Shown piece by piece: positions 33,117 through 39,786 of a stretch of 54,930 bases of DNA; position 1 is the stretch's first letter, and each line of letters starts with the position of its first letter. This stretch comes from a virus: positions 1 through 54,930 of IMG/VR virus record IMGVR_UViG_3300049027_000115; one strand, written 5' to 3'. Below the pieces are notes generated by a model. It was not told where the DNA came from and did not search any database. It worked only from the letters and a program-made list of their open reading frames with translations. Position numbers and translations under genes: made by a program.

Positions 33117-33132
33117 CTACGGATATCCGTAG
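33117..33132. promoter_or_regulatory. Perfect 16-bp palindrome CTACGGATATCCGTAG
   Basis: A perfect palindrome in the 305-bp stretch 33000-33304 between the secreted operon and the repressor. Read on the + strand it is followed by TTTTAGTTT, so a weak terminator is also possible; an operator is the alternative. Nothing else was recognised in this stretch. Confidence 0.4.
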
Positions 33133-33304
33133 TTTTAGTTTCTGATCACTTGAATACGAATTCCCTTTCGAGTTACGGCTCCTAGTTGAACTTCTGCTCC
33201 ATATCCTGCACCAGCCTACACTACCGGCTTGAACCCATCGTGACAACTGTCAACATTTATTGTAAAAACCGTAAACCTGTGTCTAATGCAGAACGATTGC
33301 TCTT

Positions 33305-33907
33305 TTACTTGCGAAAACTGTCCACTTCCTCATTGTCTTTATTCTGCTCTTCCAAAAGCTTCGAAATTTCACGAGTGCCCGCTTCTACGATTAAGTCGTT
33401 TTCTGAGGGGCGTTTCTCTATCCGGGCCAGTGACATTAAAATGGTCTCATGATATGCTCGGTCATGCCTTGATAACGAAGATAACAACTGTTGCATTGCC
33501 ACTAAATTGAGATCAATTACTTTTTGCAGTTGCTTCTTATCATCTTCCAGCTTTTTTTTATCGGATTTCAGAGCATCGACATATTCCTGGGCGGTTAATT
33601 TAATTGGACCGCTCAGGAATATGTCATCCTTATGAGTGTTATCATTCCCTTTGTTGTCATTAAGTTGAATGGGTGTTTCATGTGGAACTTTGTCCAAATT
33701 CTCTTTGGCAGTTCCTTCTTGTTTTCTTAGCCATTCAACAATAGTCGCATGATCCTCAGATTTGGGATTCGTTCCAACCGACCGCCATTTGTAGACGCGA
33801 TCCCGCGGGATCTTAGTCTCTTCTTCAAACTTCAGGACCGATATGTTTTTCGATTCTAAAACCTGGAAGAGCTTTACAACTAATTTGTTCTGCCTTTTTG
33901 CAGCCAT
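33305..33907 (-). CDS. Probable phage repressor (HTH plus coiled coil)
   Basis: This 200-aa protein has an N-terminal HTH (LFQVLESKNISVLKFEEETK then IPRDRVYKWRSVG). A polar linker and a coiled coil follow (ALKSDKKKLEDDKKQLQKVI), with a C-terminal helical part for self-association. This layout is common in Bacteroidota phage repressors. It is divergent from a Cro-like gene, with operators between them, the standard lysogeny-switch layout. A TAATATTG box 4 bp before its ATG suggests a leaderless repressor mRNA. No LexA-type protease motif is visible, so induction may not use RecA cleavage. Confidence 0.78.
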   Translation of the reverse strand: MAAKRQNKLVVKLFQVLESKNISVLKFEEETKIPRDRVYKWRSVGTNPKSEDHATIVEWLRKQEGTAKENLDKVPHETPIQLNDNKGNDNTHKDDIFLSGPIKLTAQEYVDALKSDKKKLEDDKKQLQKVIDLNLVAMQQLLSSLSRHDRAYHETILMSLARIEKRPSENDLIVEAGTREISKLLEEQNKDNEEVDSFRK

Positions 33908-33942
33908 GTTGCAATATTAATTTGGAAAATAGTCCGAATAAA

Positions 33943-33975
33943 TTTGGAAATAAGTACAAACGAATTGTATATTTG
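33943..33975 (+). promoter_or_regulatory. Early rightward promoter TTTG-N21-TATATTTG
   Basis: A -33 TTTG (33943-33946) is separated by 21 bp from a perfect -7 element TATATTTG (33968-33975), the full Bacteroidota consensus. It points at the Cro-like gene and the long early operon. A second copy of the AATTTGGAAA sequence lies about 22 bp upstream. Expected start point is near 33979. Confidence 0.8.
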
Positions 33976-34004
33976 TCCAACAATCGTCATAACGAATATA
34001 CAAT
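33964..34004. promoter_or_regulatory. Inverted repeat operator at the lysogeny switch
   Basis: ATTGTATATT (33964-33973) and its exact complement AATATACAAT (33995-34004) form 10-bp arms with centres 31 bp apart, about three helical turns. The left arm covers the -7 box and the right arm covers the start codon of the Cro-like gene. This fits binding by a repressor that blocks both transcription and translation initiation. Confidence 0.6.
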
Positions 34005-34236
34005 GAAAGTTTCAAAAGCGGCAATAACGGCAATTACAGAGGATAGGAAGATTCTATTTGCGGTTGCTCTTGCTCTGGAATTCACAGAACAATGGACTCG
34101 GAGGTTATTGGAAAAGAATAAGAATAATGGGCCATTAACTACAGCAAAAGCTCTTGAGGCCATCAGGAAGGAGACAGGGCTAAACGATGATCAGATACTG
34201 GAGCGTGAAGAGGTGGGAACTGAGGAGCAAAGCTAA
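34003..34236 (+). CDS. Cro-like / CII-like regulatory protein
   Basis: This 77-aa protein opens the early operon. AVALALEFTEQWTRRLLEKN reads like an HTH, and the C-terminus ALEAIRKETGLNDDQILERE is helical. An earlier in-frame start (33898) would lie across the promoter, so the ATG at 34003 is used. The start codon is inside an operator arm. Likely the antagonist or partner of the repressor encoded on the opposite strand. Confidence 0.65.
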   Translation: MKVSKAAITAITEDRKILFAVALALEFTEQWTRRLLEKNKNNGPLTTAKALEAIRKETGLNDDQILEREEVGTEEQS

Positions 34237-34305
34237 TTGCGAAAAGTCAATTGTGCAATACCGCAACTGTTAAAAAGTAAACCGACCATTTAAATAGTAC
34301 TTGTT

Positions 34306-34512
34306 ATGAAAAGTATCACCCGCATTGCTGTATTGAATTTCTGGACTCGCGAACTTAATTCAGGCCGAGAGACCTATAAAGATGAATGCGGGGAAAAGGA
34401 TTATACCTTGATGGGTGAGCACGCCGCAGAGCATTTTAGCGTAGAGAGTGAGCAGGGCAATTCTGAAATCGAACAGGACATTTTTCAGTGGACCACCGAG
34501 CTGATTTTTTAA
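34306..34512 (+). CDS. Hypothetical early protein, 68 aa
   Basis: This acidic 68-aa protein begins MKSITRIAVLNFWTRELNSG and has no recognised domain. It is the second gene of the early operon, 69 bp after the Cro-like gene. Support is from position, composition and lack of competing frames. Confidence 0.5.
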   Translation: MKSITRIAVLNFWTRELNSGRETYKDECGEKDYTLMGEHAAEHFSVESEQGNSEIEQDIFQWTTELIF

Positions 34513-34526
34513 CCGCCGCTAATCTG

Positions 34527-34544
34527 ATTAACTAACTATTCAAC
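34527..34544 (+). repeat. 18-bp direct repeat, copy 1
   Basis: ATTAACTAACTATTCAAC here recurs exactly at 34761-34778. Each copy ends 8-10 bp before the start codon of a small gene (34553 and 34789), so it may serve as a shared translation leader or regulatory site. Confidence 0.6.
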
Positions 34545-34552
34545 CGCTACAA

Positions 34553-34765
34553 ATGCCCGCATACATGGAAAAATATATTGTCTATCACGGTGTAACTGTT
34601 TATAGAAGCGCTAACACACATCCCGGCGCTAAGACTAGATCTTTTGTTGTTCTATCTGCGGACGATAGAGTGGCAGGGAGATTCCGCTATATAGTTAACG
34701 ACATAAAATCTCTGGATGAAGCATTATGCAATGCATATAGAGCAATCCGAAACCTTAACCATTAA
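34553..34765 (+). CDS. Hypothetical early protein, 66-70 aa
   Basis: The frame has two possible starts: 34553 (MPAYMEKYIV…, 70 aa) and 34565 (MEKYIVYHGVTVYRSANTHP, 66 aa). The protein is small, beta/alpha mixed, with the ending SLDEALCNAYRAIRNLNH. No family recognised. The copy of the 18-bp repeat lies 8 bp before the first ATG, which favours that start. Confidence 0.5.
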   Translation: MPAYMEKYIVYHGVTVYRSANTHPGAKTRSFVVLSADDRVAGRFRYIVNDIKSLDEALCNAYRAIRNLNH

Positions 34766-34778
34766 CTAACTATTCAAC
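34761..34778 (+). repeat. 18-bp direct repeat, copy 2
   Basis: Exact copy of 34527-34544; it overlaps the stop region of the 34553 gene and ends 10 bp before the ATG of the 31-aa membrane peptide gene. Confidence 0.6.
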
Positions 34779-34788
34779 TTAACCAATC

Positions 34789-34884
34789 ATGAAACAAATC
34801 AATTTCACACCAGCAAGAACTGTCGCCATCATCGTTGCTTTTCTTGCCCTGGTATTTTCGATCACAGCTATTCCTTTTATCTAA
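34789..34884 (+). CDS. Tiny membrane peptide, 31 aa
   Basis: A short ORF encodes a single hydrophobic helix (VAIIVAFLALVFSITAIPFI) after a short polar start. Its stop is directly followed by the ATG of the next small gene. It is followed by coupled ORFs and preceded by the duplicated leader repeat, which supports real translation. Likely a membrane micro-protein; role unknown. Confidence 0.5.
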   Translation: MKQINFTPARTVAIIVAFLALVFSITAIPFI

Positions 34885-35010
34885 ATGCAAAGCTTTTCCA
34901 ACATACCACCTGAAGAACAACTGATCGACCTTATAGTCGATGCGTTGTTTGACCAGATAATGAATATGGAGGAAAAGACTATTCCTGAGCTCGTAAAGCA
35001 AACAGCATGA
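34885..35010 (+). CDS. Small acidic protein, 41 aa
   Basis: This 41-residue ORF (MQSFSNIPPEEQLIDLIVDA…) begins one base after the previous stop and ends in an ATGA overlap with the next gene. It is helical and acidic. It is coupled to its neighbours on both sides, so it is likely real. No family recognised. Confidence 0.55.
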   Translation: MQSFSNIPPEEQLIDLIVDALFDQIMNMEEKTIPELVKQTA

Positions 35011-35252
35011 AACTGATCACCTTCACCACACCGCTCGATGCTTCGCTGTACAGCTTCCTGTTACCAGGCTGCCAGGAGGTGAAGGTTACCTACAGTGTGT
35101 TGGAGGTCGAGGGGAAAGTTTCCTTCCATGACGTGGAAGAGATAGGAGCGAGACCGAAGCTGATGCTGCTGATCAACAACTGGCCGGCTGTCTACGACCA
35201 CGCACACAAAGCCGCGCTAAACAATTACCATTCACTTTTCGTAAACCCGTAA
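35007..35252 (+). CDS. Hypothetical early protein, 81 aa
   Basis: This 81-aa protein starts MKLITFTTPLDASLYSFLLP and contains GCQEVKVTYSVLEVEGKVSF, a likely beta domain. It has no signal peptide pattern despite a hydrophobic start. It is coupled to the upstream ORF by ATGA. No family recognised. Confidence 0.55.
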   Translation: MKLITFTTPLDASLYSFLLPGCQEVKVTYSVLEVEGKVSFHDVEEIGARPKLMLLINNWPAVYDHAHKAALNNYHSLFVNP

Positions 35253-35255
35253 CCC

Positions 35256-35477
35256 ATGGAACTGGCAATCTTATTCGCCTTATCGTACATCGTCTGTTTT
35301 TTAATTATCGGTTATACATTACTGTTATTGCACCAGTCACAAAATGAATATCCCAGTCATGTTACTCATCATCCTTGGCGCTTTCGCTTTCATCATGTTG
35401 ATGGCTGCGCTGATCCGCCGAAACAGAAGGAGCCGCTATACCGTGAGTTACAAAGGGAAGCTCTTGTACGACGGTAA
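35256..35477 (+). CDS. Small membrane protein, 73 aa, overlapped by another gene
   Basis: Residues 1-30 form a membrane segment (AILFALSYIVCFLIIGYTLL) after MEL. The rest is polar and out of frame with a second membrane gene (35344-35520), and its composition looks less natural. The 5' half is convincing; the 3' end may be only tolerated sequence. The overlap is 134 bp, far longer than the usual 4 bp here. Confidence 0.5.
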   Translation: MELAILFALSYIVCFLIIGYTLLLLHQSQNEYPSHVTHHPWRFRFHHVDGCADPPKQKEPLYRELQREALVRR

Positions 35478-35520
35478 ACCAGTGAAGCTGGACGATCACG
35501 AATTGATGATCAGCGAATGA
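35344..35520 (+). CDS. Small membrane protein, 58 aa, nested start
   Basis: This ORF encodes one membrane helix (VMLLIILGAFAFIMLMAALI), a basic stop-transfer RRNRRSR, and a structured tail YTVSYKGKLLYDGKPVKLDD. The composition is clearly protein-like. The start lies inside the previous membrane gene, and the stop overlaps the next micro-ORF by ATGA. A nested arrangement like Rz/Rz1 in form, but not in sequence. Confidence 0.6.
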   Translation: MNIPVMLLIILGAFAFIMLMAALIRRNRRSRYTVSYKGKLLYDGKPVKLDDHELMISE

Positions 35521-35594
35521 TCTGGTACATACTCGCGTTCCTCTGGTTTCTGATGATGTTGGACCGTGGAGATAGAGGGATGCGCAACTTATAA
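35517..35594 (+). CDS. Membrane micro-peptide, 25 aa
   Basis: MIWYILAFLWFLMMLDRGDR… is one short hydrophobic helix with a basic end. Its ATG overlaps the upstream stop (ATGA). It resembles a second ATGA-coupled micro-peptide at 53583-53624 (MKYILLLTWFFFS). Tentative but supported by coupling. Confidence 0.4.
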   Translation: MIWYILAFLWFLMMLDRGDRGMRNL

Positions 35595-35644
35595 TTTCCG
35601 AAAAAAGCGTCAGCGGCCTGCTGACAATGTAGGGTTTAGGGTTG

Positions 35645-35683
35645 CCGGGTGCGGGTTTCGGGTTAAGTCCCGCCCCGGTTTTT
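35645..35683 (+). terminator. Terminator-like hairpin 1 of the early leader cluster
   Basis: A stem CCGGG-GCGGG / CCCGC-CCGG with one internal mismatch and a 13-base loop is followed by five T. It lies after the last membrane micro-ORF. Confidence 0.55.
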
Positions 35684-35713
35684 AAAAAGATTTCATAGGG
35701 CACGCAATCGTAT

Positions 35714-35748
35714 ACCGGTGTGGTTCTTTCCAGGCGTGACCGGTTTTT
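35714..35748 (+). terminator. Terminator-like hairpin 2 of the early leader cluster
   Basis: ACCGGT (35714-35719) and ACCGGT (35739-35744) can pair as a 6-bp stem and are followed by TTTTT. It is weaker than its neighbours. Confidence 0.4.
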
Positions 35749-35849
35749 AAGACATTCTTCCGAAAAAGCAACATCGTTTTGAATAGAGGATAAGGTAAAG
35801 GTTGAGGCTTTGGTAGCATTTTCATGGGTTAATGATTATTGGTTAATGG

Positions 35850-35877
35850 CCGGGAGAGATCCTGCTCCCGGTTTTTT
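35850..35877 (+). terminator. Terminator-like hairpin 3 of the early leader cluster
   Basis: A 7-bp stem CCGGGAG / CTCCCGG with an 8-base loop is followed by TTTTTT, a good intrinsic terminator. The 435-bp stretch 35595-36029 holds no supported gene. It contains these hairpins and may encode a small RNA or attenuator region; an ORF at 35810-36010 looks like chance. Confidence 0.65.
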
Positions 35878-36029
35878 CAGACTAAACGACTTCGGGGTAT
35901 TCCCGGGGATCATCATAGGACACTCCGCACCATTTGGTTGCGTGTGTGGTTCACAGTTAGTAAACCCCCGGCGTTGTTTCTACTCTGCTGGTTTCTTTGA
36001 GCATTATTAAATCAAAATAAACTAAGTAC

Positions 36030-36158
36030 ATGAAAACAATGAATCCCGGCGCTCAGGCAGCGCAAACAAACGACGGCGCAGAACAGGCGAGTGAAGTAAA
36101 CGGTACTGAAGAAACTGCAACCGAAAACCAGGAAGGCGCAGGCTCACTGGTGGATTAA
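36030..36158 (+). CDS. Small acidic protein, 42 aa
   Basis: MKTMNPGAQAAQTNDGAEQA… is rich in Ala, Glu, Asn and Thr, low in hydrophobic residues, and probably unstructured. It is the only convincing ORF between the hairpin cluster and the terminator at 36168. No family; phage-encoded small acidic proteins sometimes inhibit host factors (speculation). Confidence 0.45.
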   Translation: MKTMNPGAQAAQTNDGAEQASEVNGTEETATENQEGAGSLVD

Positions 36159-36167
36159 CAATTCATC

Positions 36168-36206
36168 GCCCCGGACGCTGTGAAGAGGTGGGCCGGGGCT
36201 TCTTTT
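36168..36206 (+). terminator. Intrinsic terminator before the recombination genes
   Basis: A 7-bp stem GCCCCGG / CCGGGGC with an 18-base loop is followed by TTCTTTT. It lies between the 42-aa ORF and the 36220 gene, so downstream genes need read-through or their own promoter. Confidence 0.6.
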
Positions 36207-36219
36207 AAAATTATTCAAA

Positions 36220-36456
36220 ATGCAGATCAATAAAGTTTTCAAATCAGGTGAATGCGAAATGGATGTGTGGGTCGAGTACAATGCCGGAACGAACACGGTG
36301 GATAGTATTCTCTCTGTAGGATTCACCTGGTGCGGCCTTACTGTGGACGCCTCGGATATGATGATGAAATATTTTGAGCCCTGCCTGAATAAATTGATCG
36401 ATGAGACTGATTGGAGGGAAGTGGCGTGTGATGAAGTTATAAACGAAGTATTCTAA
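36220..36456 (+). CDS. Hypothetical early protein, 78 aa
   Basis: This acidic 78-aa protein contains CEMDVWVEYNAGTNTVDSIL and ends DWREVACDEVINEVF. It is probably an alpha/beta protein. It sits 16 bp upstream of the RecT gene. No family recognised. Confidence 0.55.
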   Translation: MQINKVFKSGECEMDVWVEYNAGTNTVDSILSVGFTWCGLTVDASDMMMKYFEPCLNKLIDETDWREVACDEVINEVF

Positions 36457-36471
36457 AATCAATTATAGAAA

Positions 36472-37251
36472 ATGGAAAATAAACAATTGGAGGTTATCAA
36501 AAAGCTGAATGAAAGTGTGGGCTCTGTTTTATCTAAGGACGGACTGCTTGGCTTTGAGAAAGCCTATAAGATCGCTGATGCTGTTCAGCAATTGAAAGAT
36601 TTGTTGACAACTGAATACATGAAGCCGATCATGGCACTTCAGGGGAATAAGCTTGGGTTCAAAACCGACAGGGACAAGGATGGAGGATATTCCCAGGATG
36701 TGGTGAAGAATTGTCTGATTGAAGCAGTGCTTACTGGTGTACAGCCGTTCGGAAATCAATTCAACATCATTGCTGGCAACTGTTACATCACAAAAGAAGG
36801 CTTCGGTTACCTGCTGGCAAATTTCCCGGGCCTTTCCTATGATATCGTTCCACAGCTACCTCGCATCAAAGATGGTTCTGCAGCTATTGTGATGGAAACA
36901 GAATGGACCTTGAATGGCATTACCAAGAAGAAGTCTTTGGACATTCCTGTGAAAGTAAACCAGCACATGGGGACAGATGCAGTGATCGGAAAGGCAACCC
37001 GGAAATCCCGCGCATGGTTGTACAATTCTATCTCAGGAACTGAAATCGCTGACGGCGATATCCAGGATGTAGATGCAACTGTGGTAGGGTCCAAAATAAA
37101 CGAGCAGTTTAACCTTGAAGATTTGCAGTTCCTCTATGAAGCAAAAAAAGCAGCACTCACGCCGGAAGAACAAAAGGATGCAGAACGCATTCTGAACAAC
37201 AAGGAAGAAAAATCTTACTCCAAACTCCACAAACTGCTTCAATCCAAATGA
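36472..37251 (+). CDS. recT: RecT-family single-strand annealing protein
   Basis: This 259-aa protein has the RecT core. The pattern DVVKNCLIEAVLTGVQPFGN then QFNIIAGNCYITKEGFGYLL and DIVPQLPRIKDGSAAIVME is typical, followed by GKATRKSRAWLYNSISG. RecT anneals complementary strands during phage recombination. The stop overlaps the exonuclease start by 4 bp; the pair forms a Red/RecET-like system. Confidence 0.85.
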   Translation: MENKQLEVIKKLNESVGSVLSKDGLLGFEKAYKIADAVQQLKDLLTTEYMKPIMALQGNKLGFKTDRDKDGGYSQDVVKNCLIEAVLTGVQPFGNQFNIIAGNCYITKEGFGYLLANFPGLSYDIVPQLPRIKDGSAAIVMETEWTLNGITKKKSLDIPVKVNQHMGTDAVIGKATRKSRAWLYNSISGTEIADGDIQDVDATVVGSKINEQFNLEDLQFLYEAKKAALTPEEQKDAERILNNKEEKSYSKLHKLLQSK

Positions 37252-37991
37252 TCAATAACGCCCAACGAATCGGAAACTTCACCAGCAGCAATATAGCTGC
37301 TCTTTTGACTACTGATAAGTCAGGAAAAAGTTTTGGCAAACCAGCATTAACCTACATCGAGGAAAAGAATATGGAACGCAGGTTAGGTTTGTCGCTGAAT
37401 GCTGAATCAAATGCCAGAGCGCTTTCATGGGGGAAGTTTTTGGAAGGTGCCGTCTTCGATTTGTTGGGCATGGCATATACTCTTTCCAGCACTGATACTA
37501 TCGTTCATCCCACAATTCCATTTTGGTCCGGATCGCCAGATCTCACAAAAGCTGAAACTGTCGGTGATATCAAATGCCCGCTTACCAGGAAATCATTTTG
37601 TCAACTGGTGCATCCGCTGTATGATGGCCTACAGGGGGTTGAAGCGATGAACAAAGTGCGGGAGACCCACAAAGATGGAGAGGATTTCTACTGGCAACTC
37701 GTTTCAAATGCGATCCTCACAAATAGACGCTTCGCTGAACTGATCGTATACATGCCATATCAATCTGAATTAGCAGCTATACAATCTATGGCTGAAGGAA
37801 ACAAAAACTTGTACTGGTTGTGGTCTTCGAGTGAAGATGAACTCCCGTTCCTCAAAGATGATGGTTACTACAGAAACATCAATATCATCCATTTTGAAGT
37901 GCCAGAGGAAGACAAAGAATTGCTGACTGAAAAAGTAAAAGCTGCAGGTGAGAAACTGATAACAATCAAAACCGAAAAAGTGAAGTTATGA
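37248..37991 (+). CDS. YqaJ-like / RecE-type 5'-3' exonuclease
   Basis: This 247-aa protein carries the lambda-exonuclease-like fold. SNIAALLTTDKSGKSFGKPA is near the start, SWGKFLEGAVFDLLGM lies before the nuclease site, and SGSPDLTKAETVGDIKCPLT holds the catalytic Asp, Asp and Lys (D…DIKCP). The QLVSNAILTNRRFAEL motif follows. It resects DNA ends for RecT. It overlaps both neighbours by 4 bp. Confidence 0.85.
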   Translation: MINNAQRIGNFTSSNIAALLTTDKSGKSFGKPALTYIEEKNMERRLGLSLNAESNARALSWGKFLEGAVFDLLGMAYTLSSTDTIVHPTIPFWSGSPDLTKAETVGDIKCPLTRKSFCQLVHPLYDGLQGVEAMNKVRETHKDGEDFYWQLVSNAILTNRRFAELIVYMPYQSELAAIQSMAEGNKNLYWLWSSSEDELPFLKDDGYYRNINIIHFEVPEEDKELLTEKVKAAGEKLITIKTEKVKL

Positions 37992-38395
37992 CATGTGAAT
38001 TCCCCGGCTGTAAAAGCCATCCACAAAAAAACGGTTACTGCATCGGTCACAGAATCTATGCTAGTACGCAAGTAGAGAAAGAGAAGCCGAAGCAGATCGC
38101 TAAACGCTCAGAGAAAATGAAAGAGACCATGAAGTCTTTGAAGAAAGAGTATGCTCTTTACCTGGCGCAGCCCGAGAATAAGTACTGCCAACTGAAGATG
38201 CATGGCTGCACAAAGGTTGCAACTGCTGTTCACCACACGAAAGGCAGAGAAGGAGCAAATCTTACCGATCAAAACACCTGGATGCCCAGTTGCTCTCACT
38301 GCAATTTGATGACAGAAGAGAAAGACGCCGAAGCCAGGGAGAAAGGTGTGAAGAAATCCAAGCATACACCGAACTACAAAAGGAGCAAGGTATAA
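37988..38395 (+). CDS. HNH-like zinc finger protein (NinG-type place)
   Basis: This 135-aa basic protein starts MTCEFPGCKSHPQKNGYCIG (zinc-finger-like). It continues with CQLKMHGCTKVATAVHHTKG and MPSCSHCNLMTEEKDAE, an HNH-like Cys/His arrangement (HH…H…C..C). It follows the RecT/exonuclease pair and overlaps by ATGA, where phages often carry a junction-cleaving or Ninx-like nuclease. The HNH call is by motif only. Confidence 0.65.
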   Translation: MTCEFPGCKSHPQKNGYCIGHRIYASTQVEKEKPKQIAKRSEKMKETMKSLKKEYALYLAQPENKYCQLKMHGCTKVATAVHHTKGREGANLTDQNTWMPSCSHCNLMTEEKDAEAREKGVKKSKHTPNYKRSKV

Positions 38396-38437
38396 GCGAA
38401 AAACCATCCGGCCCTATTTCTTTCAAATTTGACAACA

Positions 38438-38833
38438 ATGAAATATACTCCTGAAAAAATTGATACATTGGAGAACACAGATGTCTTCGTGTTCGGTACA
38501 AACCAATTCGGCACACACGCAGGTGGTGCTGCAGCTTATGCTCAACAGAATTTTGGTGCTATCGATGCTGTTCCATTAGGACTGGCTGGAAAGACTTATG
38601 GCATCATTACAACCTCTTATACTAAGGAGGTTATCTCACTCGACTTCATCGAGAACCAGGTAAAAGTATTATACCAGTTTGCAAGGTTCCGTGAAGAGCT
38701 CACTTTCTACGTTACAAAGATCGGAACCGGTATTGCCGGGTTCATGATCGAGGATATCGCTAACATCTTCTTCAAACTTGAAACACTCCGTCCCTCAAAC
38801 ATCATTCTCCCAATCGAATTCACTCAACAATGA
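38438..38833 (+). CDS. A1S_2505-like phage protein (macro-domain-like)
   Basis: This 131-aa protein has the distinctive start VFVFGTNQFGTHAGGAAAYA, then GLAGKTYGIITTSYTKEV and FYVTKIGTGIAGFMIEDIAN. I recall this pattern from phage proteins named A1S_2505-like, with a macro-domain-type nucleotide-binding fold. In other phages the family is often encoded near early genes; its role is not known. The ATG at 38438 is chosen over an upstream TTG. It overlaps the next gene by ATGA. Confidence 0.65.
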   Translation: MKYTPEKIDTLENTDVFVFGTNQFGTHAGGAAAYAQQNFGAIDAVPLGLAGKTYGIITTSYTKEVISLDFIENQVKVLYQFARFREELTFYVTKIGTGIAGFMIEDIANIFFKLETLRPSNIILPIEFTQQ

Positions 38834-39786
38834 CAAAGAAAAAGGCTGCTGTATCGGTAGCAGAACAACCGGTAGAAAAGATTACCAAAGGTTATAAAGT
38901 GACTGATCCTGACATGCAATGCAGAGGTTTTCAGTACGAGCTCGCAAAAGTGTATGAGCACAAAGGAAGCATTTCTCCTTGCCAATCAGGCTTTCATTTT
39001 TGCCCCAAAGTAGCAGATTGTTTCAGTTATTATCAATTCGATAAACGTAATCGTGTTTTTGAAGTTGAAGCTCTGGGTGAAGTGATTGAGCATGAAGATA
39101 AAATTGTAGCCGGCAGGATCCGGTTTGTTAGGGAGATACCCTGGGAGGAAATGCTGAAGCTGGCGAATGAGGGAAATGATAATGTTGGTTTGAGTAACAC
39201 CGGCGACAGTAACACCGGCCACAGTAACACCGGCGACAGGAACACCGGCCACAGTAACACCGGCGACAGGAACACCGGCCACAGTAACACCGGCGACAGG
39301 AACACCGGCCACAGGAACACCGGCCACAGTAACACCGGCGACTGGAACACCGGCGACAGGAACACCGGCCACAGTAACACCGGCGACTGGAACACCGGCG
39401 ACAGGAACACCGGCCACAGTAACACCGGCGACAGGAACACCGGAGCTTTCTGTACGGAGACTCCACCTTTCACCCTCTTCGATAAACCGACTACCTGGAC
39501 GCTGCAGGATTTTGAAAGCAGTAATGCGTTCCGTCTCATGTCCACTCATGTAAATACGAAAATGTGGGTTCCGGATTACGCCATGACAGAAGCCGAAAAA
39601 GAAGCAAACAAAGGATGGAAAACTGCGGGAGGCTATTACAAGGATATTCCTTTCAAAGAGGCCTTTACCAATGCCTGGCACAATTGGGACGAAGACAATC
39701 GCACCTCCTTCACAAATCTGCCAAATTTTGATGCAGATAAGTTCGAGCAGATCACGGGTGTGATAGTTGAACAAAAGAAAAAGTAA
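38830..39786 (+). CDS. DUF7666-like domain with NTGxx pentapeptide repeats
   Basis: This 318-aa protein has an N-terminal domain (KGYKVTDPDMQCRGFQYELA then KVYEHKGSISPCQSGFHFCP) resembling DUF7666. It is followed by 16 perfect-length pentapeptides NTG(D/H)(S/R/W) at residues 123-202. A C-terminal domain (ETPPFTLFDKPTTWTLQDFE…) also occurs in such proteins. Pentapeptide_2-like repeats form extended beta structures. The combination is seen in phages; its function is unclear (binding surface or DNA mimicry are guesses). The long ORF on the opposite strand is only a shadow of the repeat. Confidence 0.75.
   Translation: MTKKKAAVSVAEQPVEKITKGYKVTDPDMQCRGFQYELAKVYEHKGSISPCQSGFHFCPKVADCFSYYQFDKRNRVFEVEALGEVIEHEDKIVAGRIRFVREIPWEEMLKLANEGNDNVGLSNTGDSNTGHSNTGDRNTGHSNTGDRNTGHSNTGDRNTGHRNTGHSNTGDWNTGDRNTGHSNTGDWNTGDRNTGHSNTGDRNTGAFCTETPPFTLFDKPTTWTLQDFESSNAFRLMSTHVNTKMWVPDYAMTEAEKEANKGWKTAGGYYKDIPFKEAFTNAWHNWDEDNRTSFTNLPNFDADKFEQITGVIVEQKKK
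39196..39435 (+). repeat. Coding 15-bp tandem repeat, 16 units
   Basis: Sixteen consecutive units of AACACCGGC(G/C)AC(AGT/AGG/TGG). The first nine bases are identical in every unit, so codon choice is fixed as well as the amino acids. A one-unit relic (NVGLS) precedes it. The identity suggests recent expansion or homogenisation. Confidence 0.95.

Noticed and set aside
33186-33510. Two + strand ORFs opposite the repressor
   Set aside because: Shadow frames of the - strand repressor gene; composition rich in Cys/Ser/Leu typical of antisense translation.
35810-36010. 66-aa ORF on the + strand
   Set aside because: It runs through a terminator-like hairpin and the protein has no natural pattern; regarded as chance.
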